A stretch of 64,000 nt of DNA, taken from positions 93,849,691 to 93,913,690 of the forward strand of contig NC_080423.1 in assembly GCF_029873635.1 (NCBI RefSeq). The letters run 5' to 3'. The position numbers and the translations under genes were made by a program. Of the stretch, positions 13,901 through 24,371 are shown in pieces. The notes beneath the pieces were generated by a model. It searched no databases, had not been told where the DNA came from, and saw only the letters and a list, made by a program, of their open reading frames with translations. This DNA comes from Malania oleifera (Eukaryota; Streptophyta; Magnoliopsida; Santalales; Ximeniaceae). Numbering within the stretch: the first letter of the stretch is position 1; every line of letters starts with the position of its first letter.

Positions 13901-16900
13901 GGTAGTAGAAAGGGCAGGTAAAAAGGGCAGCCCGGTGCACAAAGCTCCTACGTATGCAGGGTCCGGGGAAGGGGTAGACCACAATGGGTCTATAGTACGC
14001 AGCCTTACCTTGCATTTTTGCAAGAGGCTGTTTCCACGCCTCGAACCTGTAACCTCTAGGTCACAGGCGACAACCCAGAATAAGAGAGCAAGTAAAGAAT
14101 TACCAACTCTCAATTTGTTGGAGGTAACTGTATAAGATTGTGTAAATTGGTACAAAAGGATTCATCTACCAACCCATAAGGCTTTTTCTAGTCAATTATA
14201 GTAGTCTTGTCTAGTTTATCTTTTCAATAATTTTCTTTTAGGGTCAAAGATTTTGTTCTTGGATGGTTGCCATACATTATACATCTATTATCCCCTTCTT
14301 TGGTGACAAATTGCATCATCCTTATGATACATGAGTGTCCAAATCCACTTGAATTGTCATAACAATAACTTATGTGTGTGTCTTGTGAATATTAGGGAAG
14401 GACACAATAGAATTAAGACATTTTAAGGTTAGAGTTAACTATGTAATTAATGAAATATCAAGGGATCATCAGCTCTCTTAGGAAAACCATAGCTTAAAGA
14501 AATGTACCTATAACTAAATTGAATTGGCATTCTAATCAGTTGTACTCCCTCTTTATTAAAGAACTCTTCTACAATTACGATGAACTATAGAATTAAGACA
14601 TTTTAAGGCTTATGGGAAACTATGTAATCGATGAATATCAAGGGTTCATTAGCTTTCTTAGGGAAACCATAGTTAAAAGAATTGTACATTTAACTAAGGA
14701 GTAAGCATTTTTATCTATCTACTTCTACTCCCTCTTTATAAAAAAGTTCTTATAACATTATGCCTGTTATAAGGGAACTTTAATTGATTTGAATACTTGG
14801 ACTAGATCCCTCTCTCCTTTACTTCCATTCTCCCTCTCTTCCCTATCCCGTCATTTTTTGTTTTCTTCTTCTTTGGTGGCTCGAGTTGCTTTTCTCAGTC
14901 TAGTCATCTCTATTGGTGCACCTACTTTCAAAGTTACAATCAAAAGGGTAGGAAGACTGCTGTGCTCTCCCTCTTGGTGAGTTTATTTACTTCACTTTTT
15001 CTTTTACTTTCTTCTCCATCTTAAACCTTCCAACACTACTTGTTTGCTATTTGACCATTCTAGATCAGTGATCTTCTTATTCATCAATAAACTTGCATTA
15101 TACACACATGTTTGAACTTAAGGTTAGTTACAAATGTAATGAAATTTACATGCACACTTAGATACTCTGTCTAAATTTTAAGAGAAACGGCTTTGGAATT
15201 TATTTAAAGAATATGGATGGGCACTTGTACCTTTTTACGTTTTCTCTCACTCTATTCCATCTCCTTTCTTTCCCACTTTACTTTGTCGTCTTTGGTAGCA
15301 TGATATACCATCACCAACTGGAAACCACCATAGTTTGTATAATGACAGCTCATGAAGAAGGGAAGCCTAGGATTCATGACACACCATTAAATCAAAGTCA
15401 TATTACTAAAATAAGTGGCAAAGGGTGTGACTCTACGTAGAAGATAATGTCATTATATGCCTCTCTGTTCTTACACTTCCTCTCTCCCCATGTTTTCCTC
15501 TCTTTTTTTCCCACTTTACACCATAATCTGTGGGGCCATGGTCATGCCATCACCAACCAAAAACGGAACCTTAATGTGTAATGACAGCTCAGGAAGAGAG
15601 GAAGTTTAGGTTTTATGGCACACCATAAAATAAAGGTATCTTACTAATCACTGGCCAAAGGTTTGCCTAGAAGACAATGTGCTAAGGGTTTATGAGATGC
15701 AAAACATACTATCATCAATTGCAAAAAGTGTGCTTTAAAGGCATTGAGTCAATTGAGACATTACTTGATCATTTGATTATATCCACATTGTTTGACTAAA
15801 TTTGTCCAATTTAAAATTTCAATTATGGAAATTTCCCAATAGTCAGTAATCTTGACCTAAAAATTAACCATTGGCATAGAGAGAGGGCCAAGCCACCCCA
15901 CCCAACCCACCAAACCCCCCAACCCATTGCCGGAATTTCGGGGACCATTAAGTTTTATTTGTTTATTTATTTATTTATTTTTAGTATTTACAATATAAAA
16001 TCCTTGGCCCCTACTTAGGCCTAAAATCAAACCAAGCCGCTCAAACAACTCAAGAGCTTGGCTCATAAGAGCTTGTTCAAGTTCATTCATGATACAAAAT
16101 GGTTTCCAAGCTTAATTTTGAGGCTTGTTTGATAAATGAGTTGAACCAAAATTTTGAGGCTTGTGGGCAGCTCCATTTCAATAGGGTCAAGTTCATGGTT
16201 TTAAAATCGCCATAGCGGGTAGCGTAATGTAACAGTAACGGGTGTAATGGGAAGCGGGAGTAGTGGATGTTATATAACGGGAAGCAGGTGTAATGGTCGT
16301 GAATTTTTTTGAAACATGCACAACCTTGTGCATATTAGCGTACTTGCATGTTTTAAACTTTTGGCCCTTCTTAGAAAGAGTTTTAGCGTATTTTGGATAC
16401 TTTAGTTCGAGTAACTAAGTTATTTGGTAACGGCAACAAGTTTACATTTGTTTTCAACCACCATTGATAGAAAAATTACGTGTGTGTGTGTGTATTTATA
16501 CTTCTCATTGTTCTTATCTTGTGATAAATTCTTATGTGTGCTAAATTAATTAATAAAAAAAAATACATTATACACTCCATTAATTTATTAGACACATAAG
16601 ACATACAAATAATAAAAATATAAAATAGCTAGAAAAGAAAGAAGGTTGAAATTGAAAAATATAGAACATAAATATCACATTACAAATATTATCAAAATAA
16701 AATATTTTCCTAAAAAGTTAGTATTTTCAAATTATTAATTAATGCATCTATTGTGAGTATTTAAAGAAATAGTAAATTTTGTATCATTGTCATCCTCATT
16801 ATAATATTTTTCCCCTCTTGCTACTTAGTATATTGAGAATGATATATGAAAGAGAGAGAAAAGTGAGAAAAAAAAGTAAAAAATAAAATTTTTTTTGGTG

Positions 16901-19900
16901 TAATAGTCCTGTAGCGATTACATAACGGCTGTAGCGGCCTTTACATAACGGTCGCGGTCCGTAACAGCTGCTACGGTTGTGATTTTTCTTCCCATTGGTT
17001 TCGTGGTGTGTAACAGTATCGGTAACCCACAAAACCATTACGTAACGGCATTACATAACAGTCGCAGCCGTTATTTAAAACCATGGTCAAGTTCCATAGA
17101 CTGTAGTGGGCTTATGTAACCTAAACGTAGGGGCTGTCTGGGTGTGGGCTTGTTTACCCCAATTCTATAACATGATCTTAGTAAACCCAGGCCCAAGGCC
17201 AATAAGATGGCTTGGTGGGGGTAAAGAAACCCTAAACCAACATTAGTAAGAGCCCCTTTTCACCTTTTGCCTAACAAACCCCAAAGCCTCTCCCCTCTCA
17301 AAATAAGATGAAAGGAACCAAGCCGTTCATCAGCATAACCTTGCACCATAGGGGTCCCTCGTCAGCTTGTTCATTTGCATAATGAACAAGTTAGAGCATG
17401 GTAAAGCTTGGCTCAGCTACAGCCCTATCCCTGCCAAAATTTAAGATACCTTGTCTCGGTCCTTCTTAGAAAATTGACTAAGTTCTATAATTTTTTGTGA
17501 CCCTGACCCCCCCCCCCCAAACTCCCAAAAGAAGAAAAAAAAAAAAAGTTGCAGCCTATAATATTAGGTATTTCTAGTTCCATGCAAATCAATACGTTCC
17601 TATTGTGTGTGCAGTAATTATATCAAAGGAAGAGTAAATTAACACAGACACTCATTGATTAAAAAAAAATTAAACAAAAATAAATCCAAACAAGGTGTTA
17701 AATTTTACAAATTACGGATTAATAGTTGATGAAGTTCCTGATGCAGGAAACACTAACAATAAACAGCAGATGGTCACAGAGGGGGGAAAAAAAATTAGCC
17801 AACCCTTGTTTTGTGGCAGAGGATAGTCGCACAGTTCAAAGGCCAAGTTTGTTAGTTTGCTTTTCACCATAGGAGCATCCTGCTCTCAATTTTTTTTTTT
17901 TTTTAATGGAACAAGAAGACAATATTATTAAATCTGAAAATCAGAGAACATGATTTAGAGGAGTCCTCCTCAACTAGCTAGAAAAGCTGAAGAAAAACAA
18001 TAAACAGCGAGGAAAATACCAAAAGAGGAAAAACCAAAACACAATACAAAAAAATTCTCAAGAGCGCTGTCTTTCAATCTCTAGCAAGGTCAGACAGCGA
18101 AGACCCCCAAAGAAACCCAAGGAGTGCACCCACAAGGAGGCTAGGGAAGTCACTCTATCCCACAGAAGTTGCGAACAAGTTGATCAGCTTCTCAAAATCC
18201 TAGCATTCCTCCCTATCCACAAGGTTCAAATCATGGCAAAAACAGCCGCACATCATAGAGCTTTGTCATTCCCCTCAAATTAACCAAAAACAGGTCTCTC
18301 ACCTTTCCTTGAGCCACCCACTCTTCCCCCACCAGAGAGAAGAGGGCATTCCAAAGCTGCGATACCAACTTGCAATGCACAAAAAGATGGGCATTCGACT
18401 CATTGCTTTCACAACACATGAAGCATATATCAAGACAAAAAGCCTTATAGGGTATTCTCCTTTGAAGCAGATCATGCATGTAATACTTTCCAAAATCATG
18501 GTTCAGACAAAAGTCCAAATCTTCCCTGGCACCTTAGCACTCTAAAGAAAGTGGTTCCAAGGAAAAGGATTAAGGTATGAGTTTTTAAAAGGTGAGATAG
18601 AAAATATTTGGAAGCAATATACCTGAAAAATCCACCTCCCACACTCTCTCATCCTCGCAAGAAGAGGGAATGTGCTGGTCCAACAAGGAAATGAGGGTAC
18701 TGAGCTCATCGACCTCTCCTTTGTTGAGATCCCTGTAAAAATGGAAATCCCAAGAAGAAGAACCACCCTCGGAAGAAATAAAGGAGCCTATAGAAGCATT
18801 ATGAAGTGAAGAAAGCTTAAAAAATGAGGAACCTTTTGCTCCAACAAAGTCTCTTACATCCTCCCCGAAGACGATTTTAATGCCATTACCCACTTTGAAC
18901 CAAATAAAAGGAAAAAACAACTGCCTACCTGAGAGAAAATTTTCCAAACACGTGTGTGAGATATGATGCGCTGCTTCATCCTGCTCACAATATGAGACTT
19001 GGAAGACTGTTTTGTGCTCTCCCTCGCAAGTTTATCTTCTTTGTCCTTTCCTTCTACTTCGACTTTAACCTTTGTACACTGCTTATTCACTATTTGACCA
19101 TTTCAGATACATTTTTTTCATTATTTTAAATATACTTGCATTCTACACCATGTTTACACTCGACAAGTTTCCTTAGAACTGGTAACTAAACCTATACAGC
19201 CTTAACCTTAAAATTTCTGCTGTGACCTGTTAATAATACTTTGTCTACTGATTCGAATATCTAAACACTGGTTCTCAAGATCTTAAGCTCTATGATTATT
19301 TCTTGCTCCTAAGATGTTTCTACATCTTTCTTTCTTGCATTCCGTTCCATCTATTCTTGAAATTTGGATGGGAAGTGAAAACATGCTGAATCAAATTGTC
19401 GATGCCATCTTAATTTGTTAGGCAGCTGCAAATTGGGTCAGGATGTTCTTACTAAGTGGAAATTTGGCCTAAGTTTGGGTTCCTTGTAATTTATCCTCAA
19501 GTAAAATAAGTTCCAAAATCATTTCCAGAAGTCCCTAGAGCTGCAACTTGTAGGAATTCAGTGTACATTCAAGACTTCCTCAACAAGAAAATGCATTATT
19601 GACTCAACTAAACAAAATGTAATTTTTTCTCCAATATATTTCTATGATACTTTGTTGACCATCATGCATTTTAAAAATGCAAAACAGGTGTTCTCTCTCA
19701 CATTATTCAGTTAGATGCAAAAAATTCTTTTGTAATAAATTTATGTGCTAAATAGGATCAGTCAAGAGTTAATACCTTACAAAGCCATTTCACTTGCAGA
19801 TTCAAAGATTCCAATAAAGTTCAATAATACCCCATTAGATTCCCATGATTGCAGGATTTCTATGTTTGGTACATTGGTATTATTCCTACGACCTTCCCAG

Positions 19901-22900
19901 GAATTTAAGTCTTTTTGTTCACTACCCCGTCTTTGGAATGTTACAACCTACAATATCACATATGTAATGGTAATCATACTCCACAAAATATGAAAAGTGA
20001 TGCTGATGGTATTTTAACATGCCTGGAATCTTAATTTTTAATTTGAACCAAATTTGGGCATATTTTAGAGTATTATTGCAAACATTCTGTGAACCAAATG
20101 CCCACATGAGGACAACTATGTGTTACATATATAGTAATTCCTTTCTTTATAATTTTCTCTTGAAGGCTAAGTGCAAGGGTTGAGGACTGCACAATAAATG
20201 ATTTTTATCTTAGTTGAGTTTAATAAAGCTATAACTCTTTACAGATGATGAAACCCGTGCCCCATAAATAAAAACAGAAGAAAGTCACTCTCTCTCTCTA
20301 AGTTTGTAATGCCAAACATCCCCTAAAATTTTATTATAAATGCAATCTAACCAAACCACTGCAACTACTCATGTTCTTTTACATTAGAATACTCTTCATT
20401 GTCTCCTACAACAGATCTTATGTCTTGCTTTTAACAAAAATGGTAAAAAGTAAACCTGTATCAAAATTCTGAATATGCTTACTTGGTGTTGTTGCAATAT
20501 GCAGGCATGATCTTACACAGGTGAAGCTGGATGGCACCTCGGAATGTGGGAGATTTCTTGATCATGAAGGATAGGGATTTTAGCTCAAGTGGAAAGGGCG
20601 GCATATCATGGAACGGAGCAATTTTTGCTACCTTATGGACCCTTTGTATCAAGAACACAAGAATCTTTAAGGGTTGAACATCTTGCGCTAGTGTCTTGTG
20701 GAATAGGGTGGTGTTCTTGGCTTTGTTTTGGGCCCATTCTTTTGGTGTCTTTTGGGGTTTATTGCTGTCCGATCTTCAAAGGGATTGGAGGGCAGCTCTT
20801 TTGTAATATTTATGGTACAGTTCATTATATATTGAGGACATCTTGTCCTCTTCCATTGTACATTATTTTGGTTCTTAATAAAAATTTTCTCTTATCCAAA
20901 AAAGAAAAAAAATAGAAAAAAAGAAAAATCTACTCTTGTTTTGTTGCTTTCTTGTTTCTAGTCTTAGTAAGCTTTTTAATACTTCAATTCCAAAAAAAAC
21001 AGAAAATAGAAAATTAATTTTTTGAGTTTCAAAAGAAGAACTCTACAAGTTCAATTTTAAGGAAGTTTTTCGAGAACCTAATAGATGAATAACACATTAA
21101 AAAAATAAATAATAAAAAATCTTGGTAACATAGAAGTCGCCTTTGGGTTCAAAAGAAGAACTCTACAAAATCAATTTTAAGGAAGTTTTTCGAGAATTTA
21201 GTAGATGAATAACACATTAAAAAAATAAATAAGAAAAAATCTGGGTAATAAAGAAGTCGCTGTATACGAAGATGATATCTTATTGTTTTATCATAATGTT
21301 GGAAAAGATGATTCATGGGGAATACAAGATTACACCAAATCATGTGAGGCAATTGCTGTGGGCAGTAGGAATAATGCAATTAACCATCCATAGAAGAACT
21401 CTACAAGTTCAATAAAGGAAGTTTTTGGAGAATTTAGTAGATGGATAACACATTAAAAAGATAAATAAGAAAAAATCTTGGTAACAAAGAAGTCGCCGTA
21501 TATGTTTGAAGATGATACCTTATTGTTTTATCATAATGTTGAAAACGATGATTAATGGGGAATAAGATTACATCAAATCATGTGAGGCAATTGATGTGGG
21601 CAGTCAGAATAATGCAGTTAACAATCCATAGATAATAGTATTCACTATTTTGGGATAATTGACAAGAGTTAGAAAATAAGAACAGAAGAAACTATAGACC
21701 ATCAGGCGACTGTGTTGCAGTTGAGAAACTAGGAAAATGAATTGGCATTCTAAAGGCATAATTTGTTAAAAGGATAAGATCAAAACAACTAACCTCAAAA
21801 GCATTTCCAATGGTGCCACCAATGTGATTGAGAGAAGATGTGATTGCATCCAAGCCCTTCCGTATTTTGGGGTTGTCCATTCTTCTAATGCTCTCAGGTG
21901 ACTGATATGGTTGGGATACCTGCAATATGGAGAAGATAAGAGGAACAATATTAAAAATCATAAAAGAGGCTTTGCATGAACAAGTATTCGGCATTAAAAT
22001 TCAAAACGAGCACACTGAAAAGATCACCCTTAACTTGAAAGTGGCCAGAGTTGCATAAAAAACAATGTTGTGATTTAATAATTACCAGGTTGCCTGTAGA
22101 CGAATCAACCATTTGTGGCCTTGCTCTTTTAGGCATATCAAACTGCTCATCATCGTCAAGAATTGCTTTGGCTTTCCTGGCCAAAACACCCCAAAAACCT
22201 TTGGGCTCATTTGTACTTTTCAGCGATGTATACTCATACTGAGTAGGAACCTGCAATATGAACTGTCAGGGATTCACTTCATTTCAGGAGAGTAGGAAAA
22301 ACTGATATATATATAGACACGTACACACACCAAGCCTAAGTCCCACTAGTGGGGTCGCTACATGAATCCTTTTCTGCCAATTTACTTGATTACAGACTAG
22401 TTCTTCTACATTTTAAGGGCCAATGCCAACAAGATATATAACAGAAACAAACTGATCAATTTAACATAAACTTAGTGCACAGGTGTTGACTGAGGAATGA
22501 TATCTGACTCTCCAGCTGTCCAAAGTAAAATGCACTTACATACAGAAGAAAACCAATAGTGCAGAAAATGTATCCTCTGCCGTTCTCATTGTCAGACATT
22601 GGATTTTTAGCAGTATAATTTCTCAAAGCAACGTACTTTTAGAAAACAATCGATGTTGAAACTTTTTGAGAGCGGATAGAACTAAGTCGTACTCAAAATT
22701 ACTAACGAGAAGAACTTCCAATCATCATCAGTAATACTCCGAATTCTGCTATATATATCAATGCCTCCGAACTATTACTAGATTCAACAAAAATTAATGG
22801 ATTAAAAATCATTACAACTTGCTCCACCATACCTAACTTGAAAAGAAAAGATCAAGAGAATTCTTTTTTTAAGAGTTAACATCAACAGAATCATCCATAG

Positions 22901-23364
22901 AAGAAAACCATCTCCAATTCAATAACAAAATCAGCGTCCAGGAAAAGAGAATCCGTAACAAACTTGTCACGCGTAATTCATCTACATTCAATTGAGAGGC
23001 GCACACACATTAGGTCGTTTCAGTTCGCATTAAAAATGTCGAGAATTGAGACCGATCTGCTGGTAAAAGAGAAAAGCGGCAAATGTATGAGAAAATGAAT
23101 GGATATAAAAAGAACCTTAGATCGTTGACGCTCGGAATCTCTGTTGGCGTAGGAAAAAGCAGAATCGCCATAAGCAGAGGAAAGCGACGACTCGCGATGC
23201 GCGGCAGATGCTCGGATCGCCTGAGCGGCAAGAGACGAAGAATTGGCATTGGAATTGGAAGAATAAGAAGAAGACGAAGAAGAAAAGGGGTCGTCCGGAG
23301 GGTAATGTATCTCTTCCTTGAAAGTCGAAGCCCTAGCCATTCCCTGCCTCCTTCTATAAGCCAT
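906..23364 (-). CDS. Plant coiled-coil protein of unknown function (gene A), 6 coding exons, 440 aa
   Basis: The coding exons, in transcript order on the minus strand, are 23364-23116, 22250-22086, 21919-21794, 2557-2360, 1714-1550 and 1325-906. All junctions are GT-AG and phase 0, and the total is 1323 nt including TAA. The start [15 protein letters not shown] follows a GC-rich leader. Residues 1-83 are Ser-rich. Residues about 84-138 contain [17 protein letters not shown]. Residues 139-246 contain [21 protein letters not shown] followed by [19 protein letters not shown]. Residues about 250-350 ([26 protein letters not shown], broken here as heptad-like Leu/Glu/Lys sequence, then [14 protein letters not shown]) look like a coiled coil. 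The C-terminus is Pro/Ser-rich with an Ile-Pro repeat. I recognise the sequence as a plant-specific family from memory but know no established function. No membrane segment or catalytic motif is visible. Exons 3 and 4 join in frame and read as continuous family sequence, so the 19.2-kb intron between them is likely real. Confidence 0.85.
3448..3499. repeat. (GT)n(GA)n microsatellite
   Basis: A run of GT dinucleotides passes directly into a GA run inside the TRIM remnant. It truncates the left LTR of that remnant. Confidence 0.9.
3500..3829 (-). mobile_element. TRIM retrotransposon remnant, minus orientation
   Basis: A 158-bp LTR lies at 3672-3829, reading on the minus strand from TGTCCCGGCCCCATATCGG to CCGTTACA. 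It is followed after two bases by a primer-binding site TGGTATCAGAGCC (3669 down to 3657), complementary to the initiator tRNA-Met 3' end. A second, truncated LTR starts at 3539 (TGTCACGGTCCCACTTC) and runs into the GT/GA microsatellite. The internal region is only about 120 bases and has no coding capacity, which defines a terminal-repeat retrotransposon in miniature. I considered Cassandra but saw no 5S rRNA-like segment. Confidence 0.6.
4110..4425 (-). mobile_element. LINE 3'-end fragment
   Basis: This sequence is recognisably similar to the stretch at 12420-12700, which follows a zinc-finger-like LINE domain on the minus strand; both share wording such as GATGAAGCCCAATCA against GATGAAGCACAATCA. 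It is the non-coding or decayed C-terminal end of an L1-type LINE. No intact reading frame is present. Confidence 0.5.
4840..5080. repeat. Tandem duplication (~100 bp) separated by (TC)n
   Basis: Two near-identical copies (about 4840-4938 and 4979-5080) of a segment containing GCGGTTGGCACATA and TTTCCCAATCCTGGCGA flank a (TC)n run at 4938-4976. They differ by a 3-base ACT insertion and a few substitutions. No gene is implied. Confidence 0.85.
5889..6681. mobile_element. Mutator-like MITE, copy 1
   Basis: A 793-bp non-coding element with terminal inverted repeats ATGGTTTTAAAT / TTTAAAACCAT and further GTAACGG-rich subterminal inverted repeats. The flanks GGGCGATAC and GGGCAATAG match at 7 of 9 positions, fitting a decayed 9-bp target duplication of Mutator type. 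A sister copy lies at 16195-17084. Confidence 0.7.
6840..9865 (+). mobile_element. Probable solo LTR (about 3.0 kb)
   Basis: It begins TGCAGACACCCCAATTTT and ends GCGTCGCGACA, i.e. TG...CA. The flanks TTGCT and TAGCT match at 4 of 5 bases. A TATA-like TTATAAAAAGAGG near 7485 is followed by a C-rich, CA-rich leader. The 3' part holds GGTTAATGGCGACTCC and a CACCCCGGGGCACC segment that I associate with gypsy-type LTR ends. No internal domains or second LTR are seen. Reading frames at 7641-8131 are low-complexity leader sequence. Confidence 0.5.
6936..7330. repeat. Degenerate tandem array with GAGTCCCGGTCATTTT-like units
   Basis: About fourteen imperfect units of roughly 22-30 bases contain variants of TTTAAAATTGAGTCCCGGTC. 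The array lies in the 5' part of the probable solo LTR. Strong divergence between units suggests age. Confidence 0.7.
10855..12062 (+). mobile_element. 5'-truncated L1-type LINE with poly(A) and 19-bp target duplication
   Basis: The element is flanked by identical 19-bp copies of AAGCATATGCATGAAATAT at 10836-10854 and 12063-12081. It ends in a poly(A) run, and its 5' end is cut inside the zinc-finger-like region behind the reverse transcriptase. These are the marks of target-primed reverse transcription with 5' truncation. It is inserted in gene A intron 3, antisense to the gene. Confidence 0.9.
10918..11856 (+). pseudogene. LINE C-terminus: zf-RVT tail plus RNase H domain
   Basis: The first part (10918-11226) carries the end of the plant LINE zf-RVT region ([16 protein letters not shown], then [10 protein letters not shown]). 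After a TGA stop at about 11224 an RNase H (RVT_3-type) domain reads to 11856: [44 protein letters not shown] and [11 protein letters not shown]. The acidic catalytic positions appear kept (Asp in NCDRS, Glu in AELKA, Asp in ESDS, Asp in AADF). The usual Gly of the first DGS motif is Arg. It lacks the endonuclease and reverse transcriptase, so it is not an active element. Confidence 0.85.
12420..13470 (-). pseudogene. LINE fragment with zf-RVT domain
   Basis: On the minus strand 12940-12755 reads [20 protein letters not shown], then [18 protein letters not shown]. This matches the conserved zf-RVT layout (KVKxFxW..., C..C...HLF.HC) found at the C-terminus of plant L1 LINEs. Sequence up to 13470 is probably the decayed linker after the reverse transcriptase. 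Stops and frameshifts are frequent. The 3' part resembles 4110-4425. Confidence 0.65.
13675..14160 (+). pseudogene. RTE-clade LINE 3' fragment, split by a SINE
   Basis: 13710-13850 encodes [21 protein letters not shown], the conserved tail after the RTE reverse transcriptase, with an in-frame stop. It aligns with the same tail at about 35395-35500. The alignment resumes after the SINE (14076-14160), where the text parallels 35605-35720. The reverse transcriptase core is missing. Confidence 0.6.
13919..14075 (-). mobile_element. Au-type tRNA-derived SINE
   Basis: On the minus strand the sequence runs from a tRNA-like head with a B-box-like ACAGGTTCGAGGC (about 14052 down to 14040) through AAGGCTGCGTACTATAGACCC to a tail CACCGGGCTGCCCTTTTT. 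This matches the widespread plant Au SINE as I know it. It sits inside the RTE fragment. I did not find a clean target-site duplication. Confidence 0.75.
14408..14745. repeat. Diverged tandem duplication, period about 180 bp
   Basis: The segment beginning TAGAATTAAGACATTTTAAGG occurs at 14408 and again at 14588, followed in both copies by similar text ending in TACTCCCTCTTTAT. No coding potential is evident. Confidence 0.75.
15213..15690. repeat. Diverged tandem duplication, period about 240 bp
   Basis: Two related blocks each contain a pyrimidine-rich CCCACTTTAC segment, then GCCATCACCAAC-like and AATGACAGCTCA sequences and a CACACCAT(T/A)AAAT segment. The short reading frame at 15213-15440 lies in the first block and has no recognisable domain. 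Confidence 0.6.
16195..17084. mobile_element. Mutator-like MITE, copy 2
   Basis: An 890-bp sister of the 5889-6681 element with the same ATGGTTTTAAA / TTTAAAACCAT ends and GTAACGG-rich subterminal inverted repeats. It is flanked by identical GGTCAAGTTC at 16185-16194 and 17085-17094 (9-10 bp). It has no transposase. The retained duplication suggests it inserted more recently than copy 1. Confidence 0.8.
17890..18976 (-). mobile_element. 5'-truncated LINE with imperfect 14-bp target duplication
   Basis: It starts on the plus strand with a poly(T) run (the poly(A) tail of a minus-strand element) after CATCCTGCTCTCAA (17876-17889). It ends before CATCCTGCTCACAA (18977-18990), 13 of 14 identical. 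On the minus strand 18947-18231 carries [17 protein letters not shown] and then, after a frameshift, [15 protein letters not shown]...[17 protein letters not shown]-like text, the zf-RVT region of a plant LINE. Stops and frame changes show it is dead. Confidence 0.75.
20560..20930 (+). mobile_element. LINE C-terminal end with A-rich tail
   Basis: The frame around 20608 reads [20 protein letters not shown], the typical end of plant LINE ORF2 behind zf-RVT, interrupted by stops. It is followed by a short 3' UTR and an A-rich tail at 20897-20930. The reading frame at 20589-20915 is an off-frame product of this relic. Confidence 0.55.
21029..21640. repeat. Three-copy diverged tandem repeat next to exon 3
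   Basis: AGAAGAACTCTACAA starts at about 21033, 21155 and 21392, each time followed by GGAAGTTTTT(C/G)GAGAA and GATGAATAACACATTAAAAA-like text. The second and third units also share a longer tail containing TTATTGTTTTATCATAATGTT. The array lies about 150 bases from the exon 3 donor. Confidence 0.8.
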
Positions 23365-24371
23365 TATCTTCCCCCGCTTTCCCCTCTTCCCGGTCTTGCT
23401 CTACCCCGATGATGATGATGACTACACACCGTCAGTCGTTGCAGCACCAGAACAACCGCCACCGGCAGGTGCGCCACCACGCGAGCAACACCACCACCAC
23501 CACCACCGCGAGCACCTGAAGCAGCACGATCTCCACCGAGAACCAGGAGGATGGGCTGGAATGTCTCTGGAAATGGATGCGCCCGCGTTTAACGAACTCC
23601 CCTTGAAAAAACACGAGAGAGAGAGAGAGAAGCGGTACAGCCGTTAATTGCATTTTAAAGGAAAGCCGAGAACCGTTGGATTATCAATAATCAGCGAGAG
23701 ATGGCCCAGACAATTTACCTTTCATTTCGTTAATTAGCTTCTTCTTTTTTTCCGCTGAGCACATTAATTAGTTTTTTAGGTTATTACCGCACTGCCCGCG
23801 TGCCCCTTGCCTATTACAAGGCAAAAAATAAAATAAATAAATACAAACTTTTTTGTTTGGATCAAATCAAATTAAGTATTTTGAGTCTATTTAATTTAGT
23901 TTTGAAATTTATTATTTCAATTATGACCTTAAACGTTTGATATATGGGAATTTTAAAAAAATAACAAAATAAACTATTTAATACGCAAAAATCAATCACT
24001 ACTAATGTATGTTGATTATTTTATTCATTATATATAATTATATTATTTAGTGAATTTTCACGCTAATTTGTAGTTCATTACTCTAATATTTTGATATGTT
24101 TTTTATTATTATTTTGTAATTTTATTTTTTAAACCTCATTTGTAATGTCCTAATCTTTTACACACAATTGATCTCAAACTTGGATAAAGGAGGAGGGTTG
24201 TTTTAGGTAGCTGATAGCCAGCGTAAAATTTGTTAGATCACTATAATATGAATCCTTACCGAATATTTTCTTGAGCATTTCTTACGAGTGACATGCTGCA
24301 CTTGTACCACTTGGGTGTAGTGAAAAGTGAGCGAGGGTGGGCAAGGTTGTTGCCCCGAAGCAACGCGCCGT
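23365..24371. other. 5' leader and promoter region of gene A
   Basis: 23365-23650 is GC-rich, pyrimidine-rich on the minus strand, and probably the 5' UTR. A minus-strand reading frame of 73 codons (23653-23432) could be an upstream ORF, but its Val run comes from a GGT repeat. 23700-24371 is AT-rich. I could not choose a TATA box with confidence. Confidence 0.4.

Larger units (their letters stand above)
2558..21793 (-). other. Giant intron 3 of gene A (19,236 bp)
   Basis: It is bounded by donor GAG|GTTAGT at 21794/21793 and acceptor TTCCAG|GAAGGT at 2558/2557. The other introns of the gene are 865, 166, 645 and 224 bases. The intron contains a TRIM remnant, LINE pieces on both strands, a probable solo LTR, two Mutator-like MITEs, an RTE tail with a SINE, and several diverged tandem duplications, each listed separately. 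I find no additional host exon inside it. Stretches not otherwise listed (about 2560-3440, 9866-10835, 19000-20560) show no recognisable gene. Confidence 0.8.

Noticed and set aside
20589-20915. 108-codon frame with hydrophobic stretches
   Set aside because: Another frame of the same stretch gives the known LINE C-terminal pattern, followed by an A-rich tail.
23396-23653. Plus-strand frame with DDDDD and HHHHHH runs
   Set aside because: It is the complement of the GC-rich 5' leader of gene A. The runs come from GAT and CAC repeats.
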